This document shows positions 38,575 through 47,658 of a stretch of DNA of 52,497 bases, in pieces (position 1 is the stretch's first letter; every line of letters starts with the position of its first letter). The notes beneath the pieces were generated by a model. That model did not search any database and was not told where the DNA came from. It saw only the letters and a list, made by a program, of their open reading frames with translations. Source of the DNA: Methylovorus sp035565335 (GTDB lineage: Bacteria > Pseudomonadota > Gammaproteobacteria > Burkholderiales > Methylophilaceae). A program made the translations under genes and the position numbers. The stretch is from NCBI GenBank assembly GCA_035565335.1, contig DATMSO010000087.1:1-52497 (forward strand), given 5' to 3'.

Positions 38575-39255
38575 TTAACGACGGCGACGCGAAGCAACAA
38601 AGCCCATCATGCCGAGGCCCGCCAGCATCATGGCGTAGCTTTCGGGCTCGGGAACGGCGCTGACGGTGGTGATGTTCAGGTTGTCGTAGAGCTTGCCTGC
38701 GCCGAGCACGATGCCATACACGCCGCTCACAGCACCGCCGGTGATGATGGCGCCTGGGTTGGCGAACTGGTCGAAACTCAGGGTGGAGATGGTTTTGCCG
38801 GCAGCATCCAGGAACAGGATGGAGGAGTTGAAGCCCCCAAAGTTGCTATTATCCAGTTGCACCGAGAAGGATGACAGGTTTTGTGCGGTGTTGAAGCTGA
38901 TCAGTACCTGGTCAAACATGGCATCCAGTGCATTGGAAACTGATGGTGCTGCGCCATGGCCATATTCTTCCGGGTTGCGTACACGAATGTCGCTGTCGGA
39001 ATAGGCTTCCCAGTGCGTATAACCTGGAACGGTCTGGCCGTTAGGGTCCAGAATTTCAAAGCCGTTGCTGTCCAGATCGGCTGTGACAAAGCCGCTGAGG
39101 AATTGCACATTGCTGTAGGGGTTCACTGCTGCATTGTTGGCAGAGGTGCCGCTGGCAGCGTTATCAAAATTGAAGTTATAACCGGCGTAGGCATTGGCGG
39201 TGAAACTTGCCAGGCCCAGTACGGCGGCATTCACGATCATTTTTACGGAGTTCAT
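38575..39255 (-). CDS. PEP-CTERM sorted exoprotein
   Basis: 226 residues. A signal peptide (about 1-24, ending ANAYA) and a C-terminal sorting tail: VPEPESYAMMLAGLGMMGFV followed by ASRRRR. The tail is read by exosortase (EpsH/XrtA type), which cuts at PEP and frees the protein to the cell surface or matrix. The middle is beta-rich with a jelly-roll look. The exosortase itself is not in the window. The gene lies downstream of the alkaline phosphatase in the same direction, separated by a large hairpin. Confidence 0.9.
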   Translation of the reverse strand: MNSVKMIVNAAVLGLASFTANAYAGYNFNFDNAASGTSANNAAVNPYSNVQFLSGFVTADLDSNGFEILDPNGQTVPGYTHWEAYSDSDIRVRNPEEYGHGAAPSVSNALDAMFDQVLISFNTAQNLSSFSVQLDNSNFGGFNSSILFLDAAGKTISTLSFDQFANPGAIITGGAVSGVYGIVLGAGKLYDNLNITTVSAVPEPESYAMMLAGLGMMGFVASRRRR

Positions 39256-39278
39256 GCTATCTCGCTTTCATCATCAAA

Positions 39279-39310
39279 CCGGGCGTGACGGCAGAAGCCG
39301 TGACGCCCGG
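39279..39310 (-). terminator. Large hairpin between phosphatase and PEP-CTERM genes
   Basis: A 14-bp stem with one mismatch: CCGGGCGTGACGGC, loop AGAA, GCCGTGACGCCCGG. On the minus strand it follows the phosphatase stop; only TTTGATG trails it, so the T-run is weak. It could end or attenuate the phosphatase transcript, or stabilise its 3' end. Confidence 0.6.
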
Positions 39311-39326
39311 TGTTGTGGGCTATAGG

Positions 39327-41321
39327 TTACTTCACGCCGCCAATGGCAGCCTGACCAAACTTGAAGAACACATCGGTGTTGTCCATCACGCCGGTGAACA
39401 GGGCTGCGCCGCGACCGAAGGCTGACAATGGAATGTCAGTGGCGGTATGCACAGCCTGGTCGCCCGATACCTGACCGGTGACGAGGTAGCCAGTGCTGGC
39501 ATTACGCACGCTTGGGTTGGCTGGGTAGGCATTGAGTGGCGCAGCGCCGACGAAAGGCTGCTGGCTATCCTGCGTAGGTTGCGCATTGGCAATCCAGGCT
39601 TCGTAGCGGTCAGCATTGGCGCCGTAACCGATCAGCATCTTGTTGTCGATATCGGTCGTGGCTGGGTAGCCATCAGCTGCAATGGTGTACTTGGGGAATT
39701 TCGCATCCTGATAAGTCCCCACCACTTCATTACGCATGCTGGCAACCGTGTTGGCCTTGCCTTGCAATTCGGCGTTGGTCACTTTGGAAGCACCGAGGAT
39801 GGAAGCGCCGCCGGTTTCATGGTCGGCCGTGACAATCACCAGGGTATCCGGATTGGCCGTGGCGAAGTTCTTCGCTACCTGCACTGCACGGTCAAACTCG
39901 ATCACTTCTTCAATCCAGCGATCGCTATCCATCAAGTGAGCCTGCTTATCGATGGATGCGCCTTCGATGGTCAACACAAAGCCAGCCGGGTTCTTGGCAA
40001 GGACCTTGATCGCCTTGTCGGCCATCTCTTCCAGCATAGGCTGGTCAGGGAAGCCGTAGTCATTCACCACGGTCGATACACCACGGCGGCCGTTGATCTT
40101 GTCAAACGCTACGTTCATGTTGGAGTAGGCAAACAGGCCCAGCAGCTTGTCTGGCACGCCGGCACTTTGCAGAGCGGACTTGTCGGAAACATAGGTGTAA
40201 CCAGCAGCGCTGAAATCACTGATCAGGTCACGCTCAGGATCCTTGGCACCCACAGCAGCGCCCCAGCCACTGACGATGTCGCTGCTCAATACATAGTCAT
40301 TGGCAGCACGGCGTTGCGAACCATTGGCGGGTTGTGGGCTGACGCTGTTGGAAGCGTTAGGCAGGAACCACTTGCGGCCGCCACCCATCAGCACGGTCAG
40401 GCCGGTCAGCTTGCGGTCATCCAGATATTGGTCGGCAATGCCGGTGCCGTTGCCACGGTTGGAGGTGTGCACGGCATTAGCGGCTGGCGTGGCATCAAAC
40501 ACGTCGGCAGTCGTCACGATACCCAGCGATTTGCCTTGTGTGCGGTGCAGGTATTCGGACAGGTACTCCATGCGTGGGTTGTCAAACGCATCGGCGGTGT
40601 CATCCGGCCATACGCCTTCCTGACCGGAAGCCTGCTTGTTGCCGTTGACATAGTTAGCCATGCCAGGGGCGGAGTCAGTGACGATGGTATCCAGCGAGGA
40701 AGTCATGACCATGCCGGTGTAGGGGAAGGTATCCATGGCCAGATGGCCCTTGGCCTTGCCCTGGGCATAACCCTTGGCCATGATGCGGGCGGCGGTGCGG
40801 TGTGCGGCACCCATGCCATCGCCCAGCAGGATGATGATGTTCTTGGCAGGGCGGCCCTGATTGGTGATGCCGACCACTTCAAAACTGCCGGTGGCGATCA
40901 CGGTCTGGCCATCGCTTTGCGTGGCTTTCACGGTCAGCGTGTGGATGCCAGGCACATTGTTCGAATAAGCGCGCTTGGAAACCACGGCGGTGTTGGCAGG
41001 CAGACCGGCATTCAGGCCGGTGGTGACGATGCCGGAGGTGCTGGCAGTTACAGGAACCGTCACGCCATCCACCGCAAACTGGAAGCCTGTGATGGTGGCG
41101 CCAGCATCCGGACGGATGGTGGCTTGCAGGTCAAAACGCTGACCTGGCAGGAAGCGGGCAATCATGGGCGCAGTCGGGTCATTAACACCGGTGGCGAAAC
41201 GCTCGCTCGGTGGCGTCAGGCGCGTGACGGTCGGGGCGGCAACGCTGACGCCGGCAACCATGCCCAGCGTGGCGGCCACAACAGCGCGTACACAGTTAAG
41301 TGCAAAACGAGGTGACTTCAT
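39327..41321 (-). CDS. Secreted PhoA-family alkaline phosphatase
   Basis: 664 residues. A signal peptide (1-29, ending VSVAA), then an Ig-like N-terminal domain (about 30-150). The phosphatase domain is at about 158-664. Metal ligands and nucleophile are visible: ILLGDGMG (Asp168), IVTDSAPG (Ser217 as nucleophile), DKQAHLMDSDRWIEEV and TADHETGGAS. It is longer than E. coli PhoA (about 470) because of the N-terminal domain and inserts. It should release phosphate from organic esters outside the cytoplasm. With a type II secretion operon close by, export to the outside is possible. AGGAG precedes the ATG. Confidence 0.92.
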   Translation of the reverse strand: MKSPRFALNCVRAVVAATLGMVAGVSVAAPTVTRLTPPSERFATGVNDPTAPMIARFLPGQRFDLQATIRPDAGATITGFQFAVDGVTVPVTASTSGIVTTGLNAGLPANTAVVSKRAYSNNVPGIHTLTVKATQSDGQTVIATGSFEVVGITNQGRPAKNIIILLGDGMGAAHRTAARIMAKGYAQGKAKGHLAMDTFPYTGMVMTSSLDTIVTDSAPGMANYVNGNKQASGQEGVWPDDTADAFDNPRMEYLSEYLHRTQGKSLGIVTTADVFDATPAANAVHTSNRGNGTGIADQYLDDRKLTGLTVLMGGGRKWFLPNASNSVSPQPANGSQRRAANDYVLSSDIVSGWGAAVGAKDPERDLISDFSAAGYTYVSDKSALQSAGVPDKLLGLFAYSNMNVAFDKINGRRGVSTVVNDYGFPDQPMLEEMADKAIKVLAKNPAGFVLTIEGASIDKQAHLMDSDRWIEEVIEFDRAVQVAKNFATANPDTLVIVTADHETGGASILGASKVTNAELQGKANTVASMRNEVVGTYQDAKFPKYTIAADGYPATTDIDNKMLIGYGANADRYEAWIANAQPTQDSQQPFVGAAPLNAYPANPSVRNASTGYLVTGQVSGDQAVHTATDIPLSAFGRGAALFTGVMDNTDVFFKFGQAAIGGVK

Positions 41322-41419
41322 TTGAAAAAGCTCCTAATTAATCAATACAAAGAATTAACAACCATTAAAAACAGAGAAAAACAGGTACAGCGAAAACGGG
41401 TGATGCTAAAAACCAGGCA

Positions 41420-42028
41420 CTACTTGAAACCGGCAGGCGACTGCAGGGCCGCCGTGGTATCGGGGCGCAGCAACTGCGCGCTTTGTACGGCATCCAGTTG
41501 CAGCCGCACATAGGAAATGCGGCCATCGGCTTCGTGCCACTCACCCACGCTCAGCACGCCGCTGAGGTTGATGAGGCCAGGAACGTAACCATTGATCTGC
41601 TGCGCATCATGCAGATGTACAAACACGGCATTCGCTGGCATGTCATCCGCAAAGCTTTCATCTTCATGGCCCATCAACACTGGCAATGGCGAAAGAATAA
41701 AGACGCCGGGCGTGGCTTCGTCCTGCTTGGCCATATAGCCTAAGAGGCGTACCGGTTTGCCATTCAGGCTGAGCAGTTTTTCTGACGGCTCCAGGCCGCG
41801 CGGGCCCACGGGCAATTTGTAGATTTCGCTGAACTTGAGCTCGGTGACGCCTGCCGGCAGGGCGGGCAGTGGTCCATTGACCTGCAAGGGCGAACTCATG
41901 GGTGGCTGGGCGTGCTCATGACCGGCTTCGTGCGCATTGGCAAGTGGCAAAGTGAGTGCCATGGCTAGTGAAGCGCAAGCCAGCGGGGTGAGTAAATGAC
42001 GGGTAATCAGGGTGCGGGCGTGTTGCAT
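41420..42028 (-). CDS. Secreted or periplasmic protein, unknown function (DUF3299-like)
   Basis: 202 residues from the ATG at 42026-42028 (AGAGGAAG upstream). The frame stays open further upstream without a start signal. A signal peptide (about 1-32, ending ANA-HEAGHEHA) exposes a His-rich mature N-terminus. The core (LLSLNGKPVRLLGYMAKQDE, then VFILSPLPVLMGHEDESFAD, AVFVHLHDAQQ, INLSGVLSVGEWHEADGRIS) looks like a DUF3299-type OB fold. Metal binding is possible. It is the next gene upstream of the phosphatase in the same direction and may be on the same transcript. Confidence 0.65.
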   Translation of the reverse strand: MQHARTLITRHLLTPLACASLAMALTLPLANAHEAGHEHAQPPMSSPLQVNGPLPALPAGVTELKFSEIYKLPVGPRGLEPSEKLLSLNGKPVRLLGYMAKQDEATPGVFILSPLPVLMGHEDESFADDMPANAVFVHLHDAQQINGYVPGLINLSGVLSVGEWHEADGRISYVRLQLDAVQSAQLLRPDTTAALQSPAGFK

Positions 42029-42118
42029 TGTTATCTTCCTCTTTGTCGGGAGTGCAGCAAGTGCGTTTGTTATCAGCAAGTGCGTGTGCTCTATGCAAGT
42101 GCGTGCACTATAGGGTGC

Positions 42119-42140
42119 AAAAATTTCAGATTGATGACCG
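42119..42140 (-). promoter_or_regulatory. Possible Pho box
   Basis: On the minus strand CGGTCATCAAT is followed directly by CTGAAATTTTT. The first half matches 9 of 11 bases of the Pho-box unit CTGTCATAAAT, the second only about 6. It lies about 90 bp upstream of the secreted-protein gene that precedes the phosphatase. The link to phosphate control comes mostly from that neighbour. Confidence 0.3.
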
Positions 42141-42254
42141 TTAAAAGATGTTAATGCGGCGAAATGATGAAATCCGCGCCAGGCATGCAAGCGGCGTTGT
42201 CACAAAAGTTGGGCTTGTCTTGAAACTGCAACATTACTGTAAAAAACAGCGCCT

Positions 42255-42740
42255 ATGATCGGCGCTGTGAATACATCCTCCCTTACTCCTTATTTCCCGC
42301 GGCCCGCCCTGATGCAGGGTGATGGCAGACAGCGGTCCCGTCATGCCGGCTTTACCCTGCTCGAACTCCTGGTGGTCATGGTCATCATCGGTTTACTGGC
42401 GGGCTATGTTGGCCCCAAGTACTTTGCCCAGATAGGCAAATCGGAAATCAAGGCTACGCGCGCCCAGCTCGACTCCCTGGAAAAAGCGCTGGATCAATAC
42501 CGCCTCGACACCGGCCATTACCCATCGACCGAGCAGGGCCTGGCGGCACTGACGTCCAAGCCGGATAACGATGCGCGCTGGGACGGGCCGTATCTCAAGA
42601 AGAGCGTGCCTGACGATCCGTGGGGCCATCCTTACCAATACAAATCGCCCGGCGAGCATGGCGAATACGACCTGTATTCGCTGGGCAAAGATGGTCAGCC
42701 CGGCGGCAGCCAGGAAATGGCCGACATCGTCAGCTGGTAG
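42255..42740 (+). CDS. gspG: Major pseudopilin GspG
   Basis: 161 residues. The prepilin leader ends RSRHAG and the mature part begins FTLLELLVVMVIIGLLAGYVGP, with Glu at position 5. The C-terminal domain has DTGHYPSTEQGLAALTSKPD, DGPYLKKSVPDDPWGHPYQY and DLYSLGKDGQPGG, all diagnostic of GspG. It forms the main pseudopilus of the type II secretion system. The ATG at 42255 gives a long leader; the ATG at 42312 (MQGDGRQRSRHAG) gives a more usual 13-residue one. It opens the secretion operon. Confidence 0.95.
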   Translation: MIGAVNTSSLTPYFPRPALMQGDGRQRSRHAGFTLLELLVVMVIIGLLAGYVGPKYFAQIGKSEIKATRAQLDSLEKALDQYRLDTGHYPSTEQGLAALTSKPDNDARWDGPYLKKSVPDDPWGHPYQYKSPGEHGEYDLYSLGKDGQPGGSQEMADIVSW

Positions 42741-42768
42741 CCATGTCGCTTTGCCTGCCATATCCATC

Positions 42769-43956
42769 ATGCTGTATAAACTGAGCGTCCTGCGCGGCAG
42801 GGAATACCGTTCATTGCGACTGGAAGCCGCCAACGAAAAGGCGGCAGCACAAGCCGCCAGAGCGCAGGGCTATACCGTGTTTTCGGTAGCGGTGGCCAAG
42901 CCAGCTGCAGGCTTGACATGGCTGCGGCGCGAGCGTTTTCCTCTCATGTTGTTTAGCCAGGAGCTACTAGCCTTGCTGGAGGCCGGCCTTAACCTGATGG
43001 AGGCCATAGAGGCGCTTGCGGAAAAAGAGCAGCGCCCACAGGTGCGCGATACCCTCAAAACCACCTTGCGCCTGCTGAATGAAGGCCAGCCGCTGTCACA
43101 AGCCATGGAAGCGAGCCCACAGGCCTTTCCGCCTTTGTATGTGGCGGCACTGCGCGCCAGCGAAAAAACCGGCGGCATGCCGGAAGCCCTGCGCCGCTAT
43201 ATCGCCTATCAATCCCAGGTGGAAGAGGTGAAAAAGAAGGTCATCTCTGCCTCGATTTACCCCGTCATGCTGATCGTGGTCGGCGGGCTGGTGGTGATGT
43301 TTTTGATGGGCTTTGTGGTGCCGCGTTTTGCGCATATCTATGAAGACATGAATGGCGACATGCCGTTTATGTCACAACTTTTGCTGGCCCTGGGCGGCTT
43401 TATCGAGACGCATGGCATGCAGCTTCTGCTGGCAGGCGTGGGGCTGCTGGCAGCTACGGCGTATTTGCTTAGTTTGCCCCGGGTGCGGGCGGCGATGATG
43501 CAATGGTTGTGGCGGCTACCGGCCATCGGCGAGCGCATGCGCATCTACCAGCTATCGCGGTTTTACCGCTCACTTGGCATGTTGCTGATCGCCGGTATTC
43601 CCGTGCTGAGTGCGCTCGGCATGGTGTCGGGCCTGCTGGCACCGGCCTTGCGCGCGCGCCTGCAGCTTGCCAGCGAGCAGATACGCCAGGGCCAGGCCAT
43701 CTCCACCGCCATGGAAGCACAGTCGCTATCGACGCCGGTAGCGCTGCGCATGCTGCGGGTGGGCGAGCGAAGCGGCATGATGGGCGACATGATGGGTCGC
43801 ATTGCCGCTTTTTATGACGAAGAAACTGCGCGCTGGGTGGATTGGTTTACCAAGCTGTTTGAGCCCTTGCTCATGCTGGTGATCGGTTTTGTCATCGGCT
43901 TTGTGGTGCTGATGCTCTACATGCCGATTTTTGATCTGGCGGGCAGCATCCAATGA
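42769..43956 (+). CDS. gspF: Inner-membrane platform protein GspF
   Basis: 395 residues from the ATG at 42769 (no strong ribosome binding site). The family has two similar halves, each ending in membrane helices. Here SQELLALLEAGLNLMEAIEA (about 62-81) and LGMLLIAGIPVLSALGMV mark the two repeats, and hydrophobic segments lie near 165-190, 220-235 and 370-390. It couples the ATPase GspE to pseudopilus assembly. It ends in an ATGA overlap with gspE. Confidence 0.93.
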   Translation: MLYKLSVLRGREYRSLRLEAANEKAAAQAARAQGYTVFSVAVAKPAAGLTWLRRERFPLMLFSQELLALLEAGLNLMEAIEALAEKEQRPQVRDTLKTTLRLLNEGQPLSQAMEASPQAFPPLYVAALRASEKTGGMPEALRRYIAYQSQVEEVKKKVISASIYPVMLIVVGGLVVMFLMGFVVPRFAHIYEDMNGDMPFMSQLLLALGGFIETHGMQLLLAGVGLLAATAYLLSLPRVRAAMMQWLWRLPAIGERMRIYQLSRFYRSLGMLLIAGIPVLSALGMVSGLLAPALRARLQLASEQIRQGQAISTAMEAQSLSTPVALRMLRVGERSGMMGDMMGRIAAFYDEETARWVDWFTKLFEPLLMLVIGFVIGFVVLMLYMPIFDLAGSIQ

Positions 43957-45632
43957 GCTTGATCAGCGCACACACGCTGAGTAGCGCCCGGCAGCTGGCC
44001 GCGCAGTCCAGCCGCCGCCTGATGGAAGTGCTGCAGGACCAGAGCGCCCTGACGCCGGAAGCATTTGTCGCCGCGCTGTCAGCAGCCCTGCATTATCCGG
44101 TGCTGGATAACCGCACCCTGCATGCGCTTACCCCGGATTTTGCCGTGCTGCCGTTTGCCGAGGCCTACCGCCGCGAATGCATCCCCTTGCGGCGCGACGA
44201 TGGCGGGCTGCTGATTGCCATGGCCGACCCGTTTGCCAGCGATGTACAGGCCTGGCTGCTCGATAGCGTGCATGAACCATTCACGCTGCATCTCGCGCAT
44301 TATGCCGATGTTAGTGCCTTTCTCGCGCGCCATGAAGAAACCCTCAAGGCCATGGACCGCGTGCTGGGGAGCGATATGGCGCCGGATGCCCACCCGGTGC
44401 TGACCGATGGCGTTGAGCACCTTTCCTTAAGCCGCATTTCCGAAGACAGCAGCCCGGTCATTCGCCTGGTGAACTCCACGCTGTATGACGCCATGAAGAT
44501 AGGCGCCAGCGATATACACCTGGAAACCACGCTCACCGGTCTGGCGCTCAAATACCGCATTGACGGCGTGCTGGATGCCGTGGGCCAGATACAGGGCGTG
44601 GACATGGCCGAGCAGATCGTGTCGCGCATCAAGGTGATGGCCGAGCTGGATATTGCCGAACGCCGCATTCCGCAGGATGGCCGTTTCAAGGTGCATATCC
44701 AGCAGCGCGAGGTGGATTTGCGGGTGTCCATCATGCCTAGCGTGTATGGCGAAGATGCCGTGCTGCGTATTCTGGACCGCAAATCGCTCACCGAGCAGTC
44801 GCGCGGGCTCACGCTGGAAAATGTCGGCCTTGATCCCCTGACACGGCAGCAGTTTCGTGCGCTGGCACGCGAGCCCTACGGCATGGTGCTGGTCACTGGT
44901 CCGACGGGTAGCGGCAAAACCACCACGCTGTATGCGGCAATTTCGGAGGTGAATACCGGCCGCGACAAGATCATCACCATTGAAGACCCGGTGGAATACC
45001 ACCTGCCAGGCGTGCTGCAGATTCCCGTGAATGAAAAGAAGGGCCTCACCTTTGCCCGCGGGTTGCGCAGCATTCTTCGGCATGACCCGGACAAGATCAT
45101 GGTCGGCGAAATCCGCGATTCGGAAACCGCACAGATTGCCGTGCAGTCGGCCCTGACTGGGCACCTGGTGTTCACTACCGTGCACGCCAATAACGTGTTT
45201 GACGTCATCGGCCGCTTTATCAATATGGACGTCGACACCTACAGTTTTGTCTCCGCCCTCAACGGCATACTGGCGCAGCGCCTGGTGCGTCTGAATTGCA
45301 CACATTGCCTGGTAGAAGACCAGCCGGATGCCGCACTGCTGCAAGCCTCCATGATCAGCGAAACCGAAGCGGCCGCCATGCAGTTTCGCAAAGGCCAGGG
45401 TTGCGGCCACTGCCGTGGCAGCGGTTACAAGGGCCGCATGGCGGTGGCGGAGCTGCTGATTCTGGATGATGAAATCCGCGAGATGATCGTCTCGCGCCAG
45501 CCCATACGCCAGCTCAAGGATACCGCCCGCCGCAAGGGCCTGCGCCTGTTGCGCCAGGCCGCTGTGGATGCGGTGGCGCAGGGCAAAACCACATTGGAAG
45601 AAATCAATCGTGTTACCTTTATTACGGCCTAG
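43953..45632 (+). CDS. gspE: Secretion ATPase GspE
   Basis: 559 residues. The N-terminal T2SSE domain (about 25-150) and the ATPase domain: Walker A GPTGSGKTTT (about 315-324), Asp box ITIEDPVEYH, Walker B ILRHDPDKIMVGEIRD, His box TGHLVFTTVHANN. A zinc site is formed by LNCTHC and GCGHC (about 448-489), as in other GspE proteins. It drives pseudopilus growth from the cytoplasm. The gene after it overlaps its last 23 bp. Confidence 0.96.
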   Translation: MSLISAHTLSSARQLAAQSSRRLMEVLQDQSALTPEAFVAALSAALHYPVLDNRTLHALTPDFAVLPFAEAYRRECIPLRRDDGGLLIAMADPFASDVQAWLLDSVHEPFTLHLAHYADVSAFLARHEETLKAMDRVLGSDMAPDAHPVLTDGVEHLSLSRISEDSSPVIRLVNSTLYDAMKIGASDIHLETTLTGLALKYRIDGVLDAVGQIQGVDMAEQIVSRIKVMAELDIAERRIPQDGRFKVHIQQREVDLRVSIMPSVYGEDAVLRILDRKSLTEQSRGLTLENVGLDPLTRQQFRALAREPYGMVLVTGPTGSGKTTTLYAAISEVNTGRDKIITIEDPVEYHLPGVLQIPVNEKKGLTFARGLRSILRHDPDKIMVGEIRDSETAQIAVQSALTGHLVFTTVHANNVFDVIGRFINMDVDTYSFVSALNGILAQRLVRLNCTHCLVEDQPDAALLQASMISETEAAAMQFRKGQGCGHCRGSGYKGRMAVAELLILDDEIREMIVSRQPIRQLKDTARRKGLRLLRQAAVDAVAQGKTTLEEINRVTFITA

Positions 45633-46560
45633 TTACTGCCTGACCTTGCTGCCGGACAGCGTCACACTGACGCAACAGCGCCGCGCGTGGCCACTGGCGC
45701 GTTGGCAACGAGGCTTGACGCACGTAGTGGCGCCGATTGCCAAATCCGAAGCATCCATTGCCGCCCATGCGCTGCCAGACGGGGCGCTGGATCAAGACGC
45801 CATGGCAGCTGGACCATCACCCGATCGCGCCACAGAGCAGGGTTACCAACCCTGGCACGGTGCGCTGCAAGCAGGCTTATCCCAGCTGAAAGAGCTGCCG
45901 CCAGGCAGCCAGCTGACGGTGGTGCTCAGCAATCAGTGGTTGCGCTACAAGCTGTTGCCCGCCATGCCTCCCCTGCAATCGCACAGCGCCAGTCTGGCCA
46001 TTGCCCGCACCTGGTTCATGGAAACCTATGGCGAAGCGGCGACGACCTGGCATATTGCTCTGGAGCCTCTGCCGCAAGGCGATCAGCAGTTTGCCTGCGC
46101 CCTTGACCAAGCCTTGCTGACGGCGATCCGTGCCATGGCCACGCAAGCTGGCTGCCAGCTGGTGTCGGTGCAGCCAGCCATGATGCATCTTTATAATTTA
46201 CTTTATCGCCAGCTGGGTCGCGCGCTGTGCGCACTGGTGCAGGTCGAGGCGGGCCGCATCCACCTGGCGATGATGCGTGATGGTGGTTGGCTGGGACTTT
46301 CTGCCTGCGCAAGCCAGGCGAAGGATTGGCCGCAACAGCTGCTGGCCTTGCTGCAACGCGAAAGCTTGCTGCTGGGGGATAGCGTCCTGCCAACAGGCAA
46401 GTTGTTCGTACACCTTGCCTTGCCGGAAACGCATGCCGCTGCCTGGCCAGCATTCGAACGCGCCGCGTCGGACATGGGCTGGCAGGCCGTGCCAGTATTT
46501 CCGCAGGTGTCTTCCGTCAGCGTAATGGCATCACCAGTGCAAGCCTGGGCGGGGAGCTAG
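45610..46560 (+). CDS. PilM/GspL-like cytoplasmic assembly protein
   Basis: 316 residues from a GTG at 45610, which has GGAAG upstream and overlaps the gspE stop; the open frame extends 14 codons further without a site. The protein is soluble and has the loose shape of PilM or the GspL cytoplasmic part: VTLTQQRRAWPL at the start, QLTVVLSNQWLRYKLLP (about 100-116), LGRALCALVQVEAGRIHLAMM. It should link the ATPase to the inner-membrane proteins coded next. Sequence is divergent, so the call rests on order and shape. Confidence 0.65.
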   Translation: MLPLLRPSYCLTLLPDSVTLTQQRRAWPLARWQRGLTHVVAPIAKSEASIAAHALPDGALDQDAMAAGPSPDRATEQGYQPWHGALQAGLSQLKELPPGSQLTVVLSNQWLRYKLLPAMPPLQSHSASLAIARTWFMETYGEAATTWHIALEPLPQGDQQFACALDQALLTAIRAMATQAGCQLVSVQPAMMHLYNLLYRQLGRALCALVQVEAGRIHLAMMRDGGWLGLSACASQAKDWPQQLLALLQRESLLLGDSVLPTGKLFVHLALPETHAAAWPAFERAASDMGWQAVPVFPQVSSVSVMASPVQAWAGS

Positions 46561-46561
46561 C

Positions 46562-47110
46562 ATGCGTGCCTTGCGGGTGGATTTTGTTGCCAATCATCAG
46601 CCAACATGGTTTGGACGCCTGCTGGCAGGCATTGGCATCCTGCTGGCAATCGTCTGCTGGCAAGGCTATTCTGCTACCCGTCAACAGGCAGAAGGGCTGC
46701 AGTCGACATTGGCAGAAGCGGGGAAACAGGCGGGGCTGACCAGCGCGCGCACGCCGCGTCAGGCATCGTCACCTGCCACGCAAGCCGCCATGCACCAGGC
46801 ACGTACTCTGGCCGATTTTCTGCAGATCCCCTGGAATGCGCTGTTTGACGGACTGGAAACCGCCAGCAGCCCGGAGTTTGCGCTACTCAGCATCGAACCG
46901 GATGCGCGCAAACACCAGCTCAAACTCACCGCCGAAGCCGCCAGTCGCGATGCGGTGTTTGATTACATGCAACGTCTGGAAGCTACGCCCCAGTTCAGCC
47001 AAGTGGTTCTGCTCAAGCATGAAAAGCAGCTGGAAGAGGCTGAGCAACCCTGGCGCGTCGTGCTGATCGCCAGCTGGCACGAAACGCAACCATCGCAGGT
47101 GTCACCATGA
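46562..47110 (+). CDS. PilN-like inner-membrane protein
   Basis: 182 residues. A short cytoplasmic start (MRALRVDFVANHQPTWFG), one transmembrane helix (about 19-37, LLAGIGILLAIVCWQGY), a coiled coil and a small periplasmic ferredoxin-like domain (about 85-170). This is the PilN or GspL C-terminal layout. It should pair with the PilM-like protein before it and the PilO/GspM-like protein after it, which it overlaps by ATGA. Confidence 0.7.
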   Translation: MRALRVDFVANHQPTWFGRLLAGIGILLAIVCWQGYSATRQQAEGLQSTLAEAGKQAGLTSARTPRQASSPATQAAMHQARTLADFLQIPWNALFDGLETASSPEFALLSIEPDARKHQLKLTAEAASRDAVFDYMQRLEATPQFSQVVLLKHEKQLEEAEQPWRVVLIASWHETQPSQVSP

Positions 47111-47658
47111 CAGCGCTATGGCGCCGCATCGATATTCTGCGCTTCTGGCTGGGTGGCGCCGGGCAGGCTGGGCTCGTGCTCATGTTGCTGGTGGCGCTGC
47201 TGGGTTTGCTGGTATGGCTGCCGCAGCAACAGCAGCTGCAAACCCAGCGCGAGCAGCTGGCCTGGCTGCAGGCACAACCCAAAGCGCAAGCCAGACCAGC
47301 TCCGGTGCTGGATGACGCCCGGCAGCTGCAGGAGTTCTATGCGCAATTTCCGCCGCAGGATGCCTTGTCTGAATTGCTGCGCGGCCTGCATCAGCTGGCG
47401 CAGGAGAGCGGAATGAACTTGGTGATGGGTGATTACAAGCTATCGCATCAGCGTGACAACAGCGCCTTGCAATGTTATGAAATCATCCTGCCGGTCAAGG
47501 CGCGCTATTCCGTGCTGCGCGACTTTATCGCGCAGGCAGCGCTGCGTTATCCCACGCTGGGCTTGAGCGAGATAAGCATCAAGCGCGATGGCATTCAGGA
47601 TGATGAAGCCGAAGTGAAGCTCACCTATGTCTGGCTGCTGCGCGGGGAGGGCACATGA
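47107..47658 (+). CDS. GspM/PilO-like inner-membrane protein
   Basis: 183 residues. One transmembrane helix (about 20-37, GLVLMLLVALLGLLVWLP), a Gln-rich coiled coil (38-75) and a periplasmic alpha/beta domain with LLRGLHQLAQESGMNLVMGD and ILPVKARYSVLRDFI, the PilO/GspM pattern. It should dimerise with the PilN-like protein. ATGA overlaps join it to both neighbours. Confidence 0.7.
   Translation: MTALWRRIDILRFWLGGAGQAGLVLMLLVALLGLLVWLPQQQQLQTQREQLAWLQAQPKAQARPAPVLDDARQLQEFYAQFPPQDALSELLRGLHQLAQESGMNLVMGDYKLSHQRDNSALQCYEIILPVKARYSVLRDFIAQAALRYPTLGLSEISIKRDGIQDDEAEVKLTYVWLLRGEGT

Noticed and set aside
39447..41315. Very long plus-strand open frame opposite the alkaline phosphatase
   Set aside because: A shadow frame created by codon bias; the product has no recognisable domain whereas the minus strand shows a complete phosphatase.
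41330..41420. CTGTTTTT direct repeats (minus strand) upstream of the phosphatase as a Pho box
   Set aside because: Period is 10 bp and not 11, and the TCAT core is missing; the site near 42130 is a better, though still weak, match.
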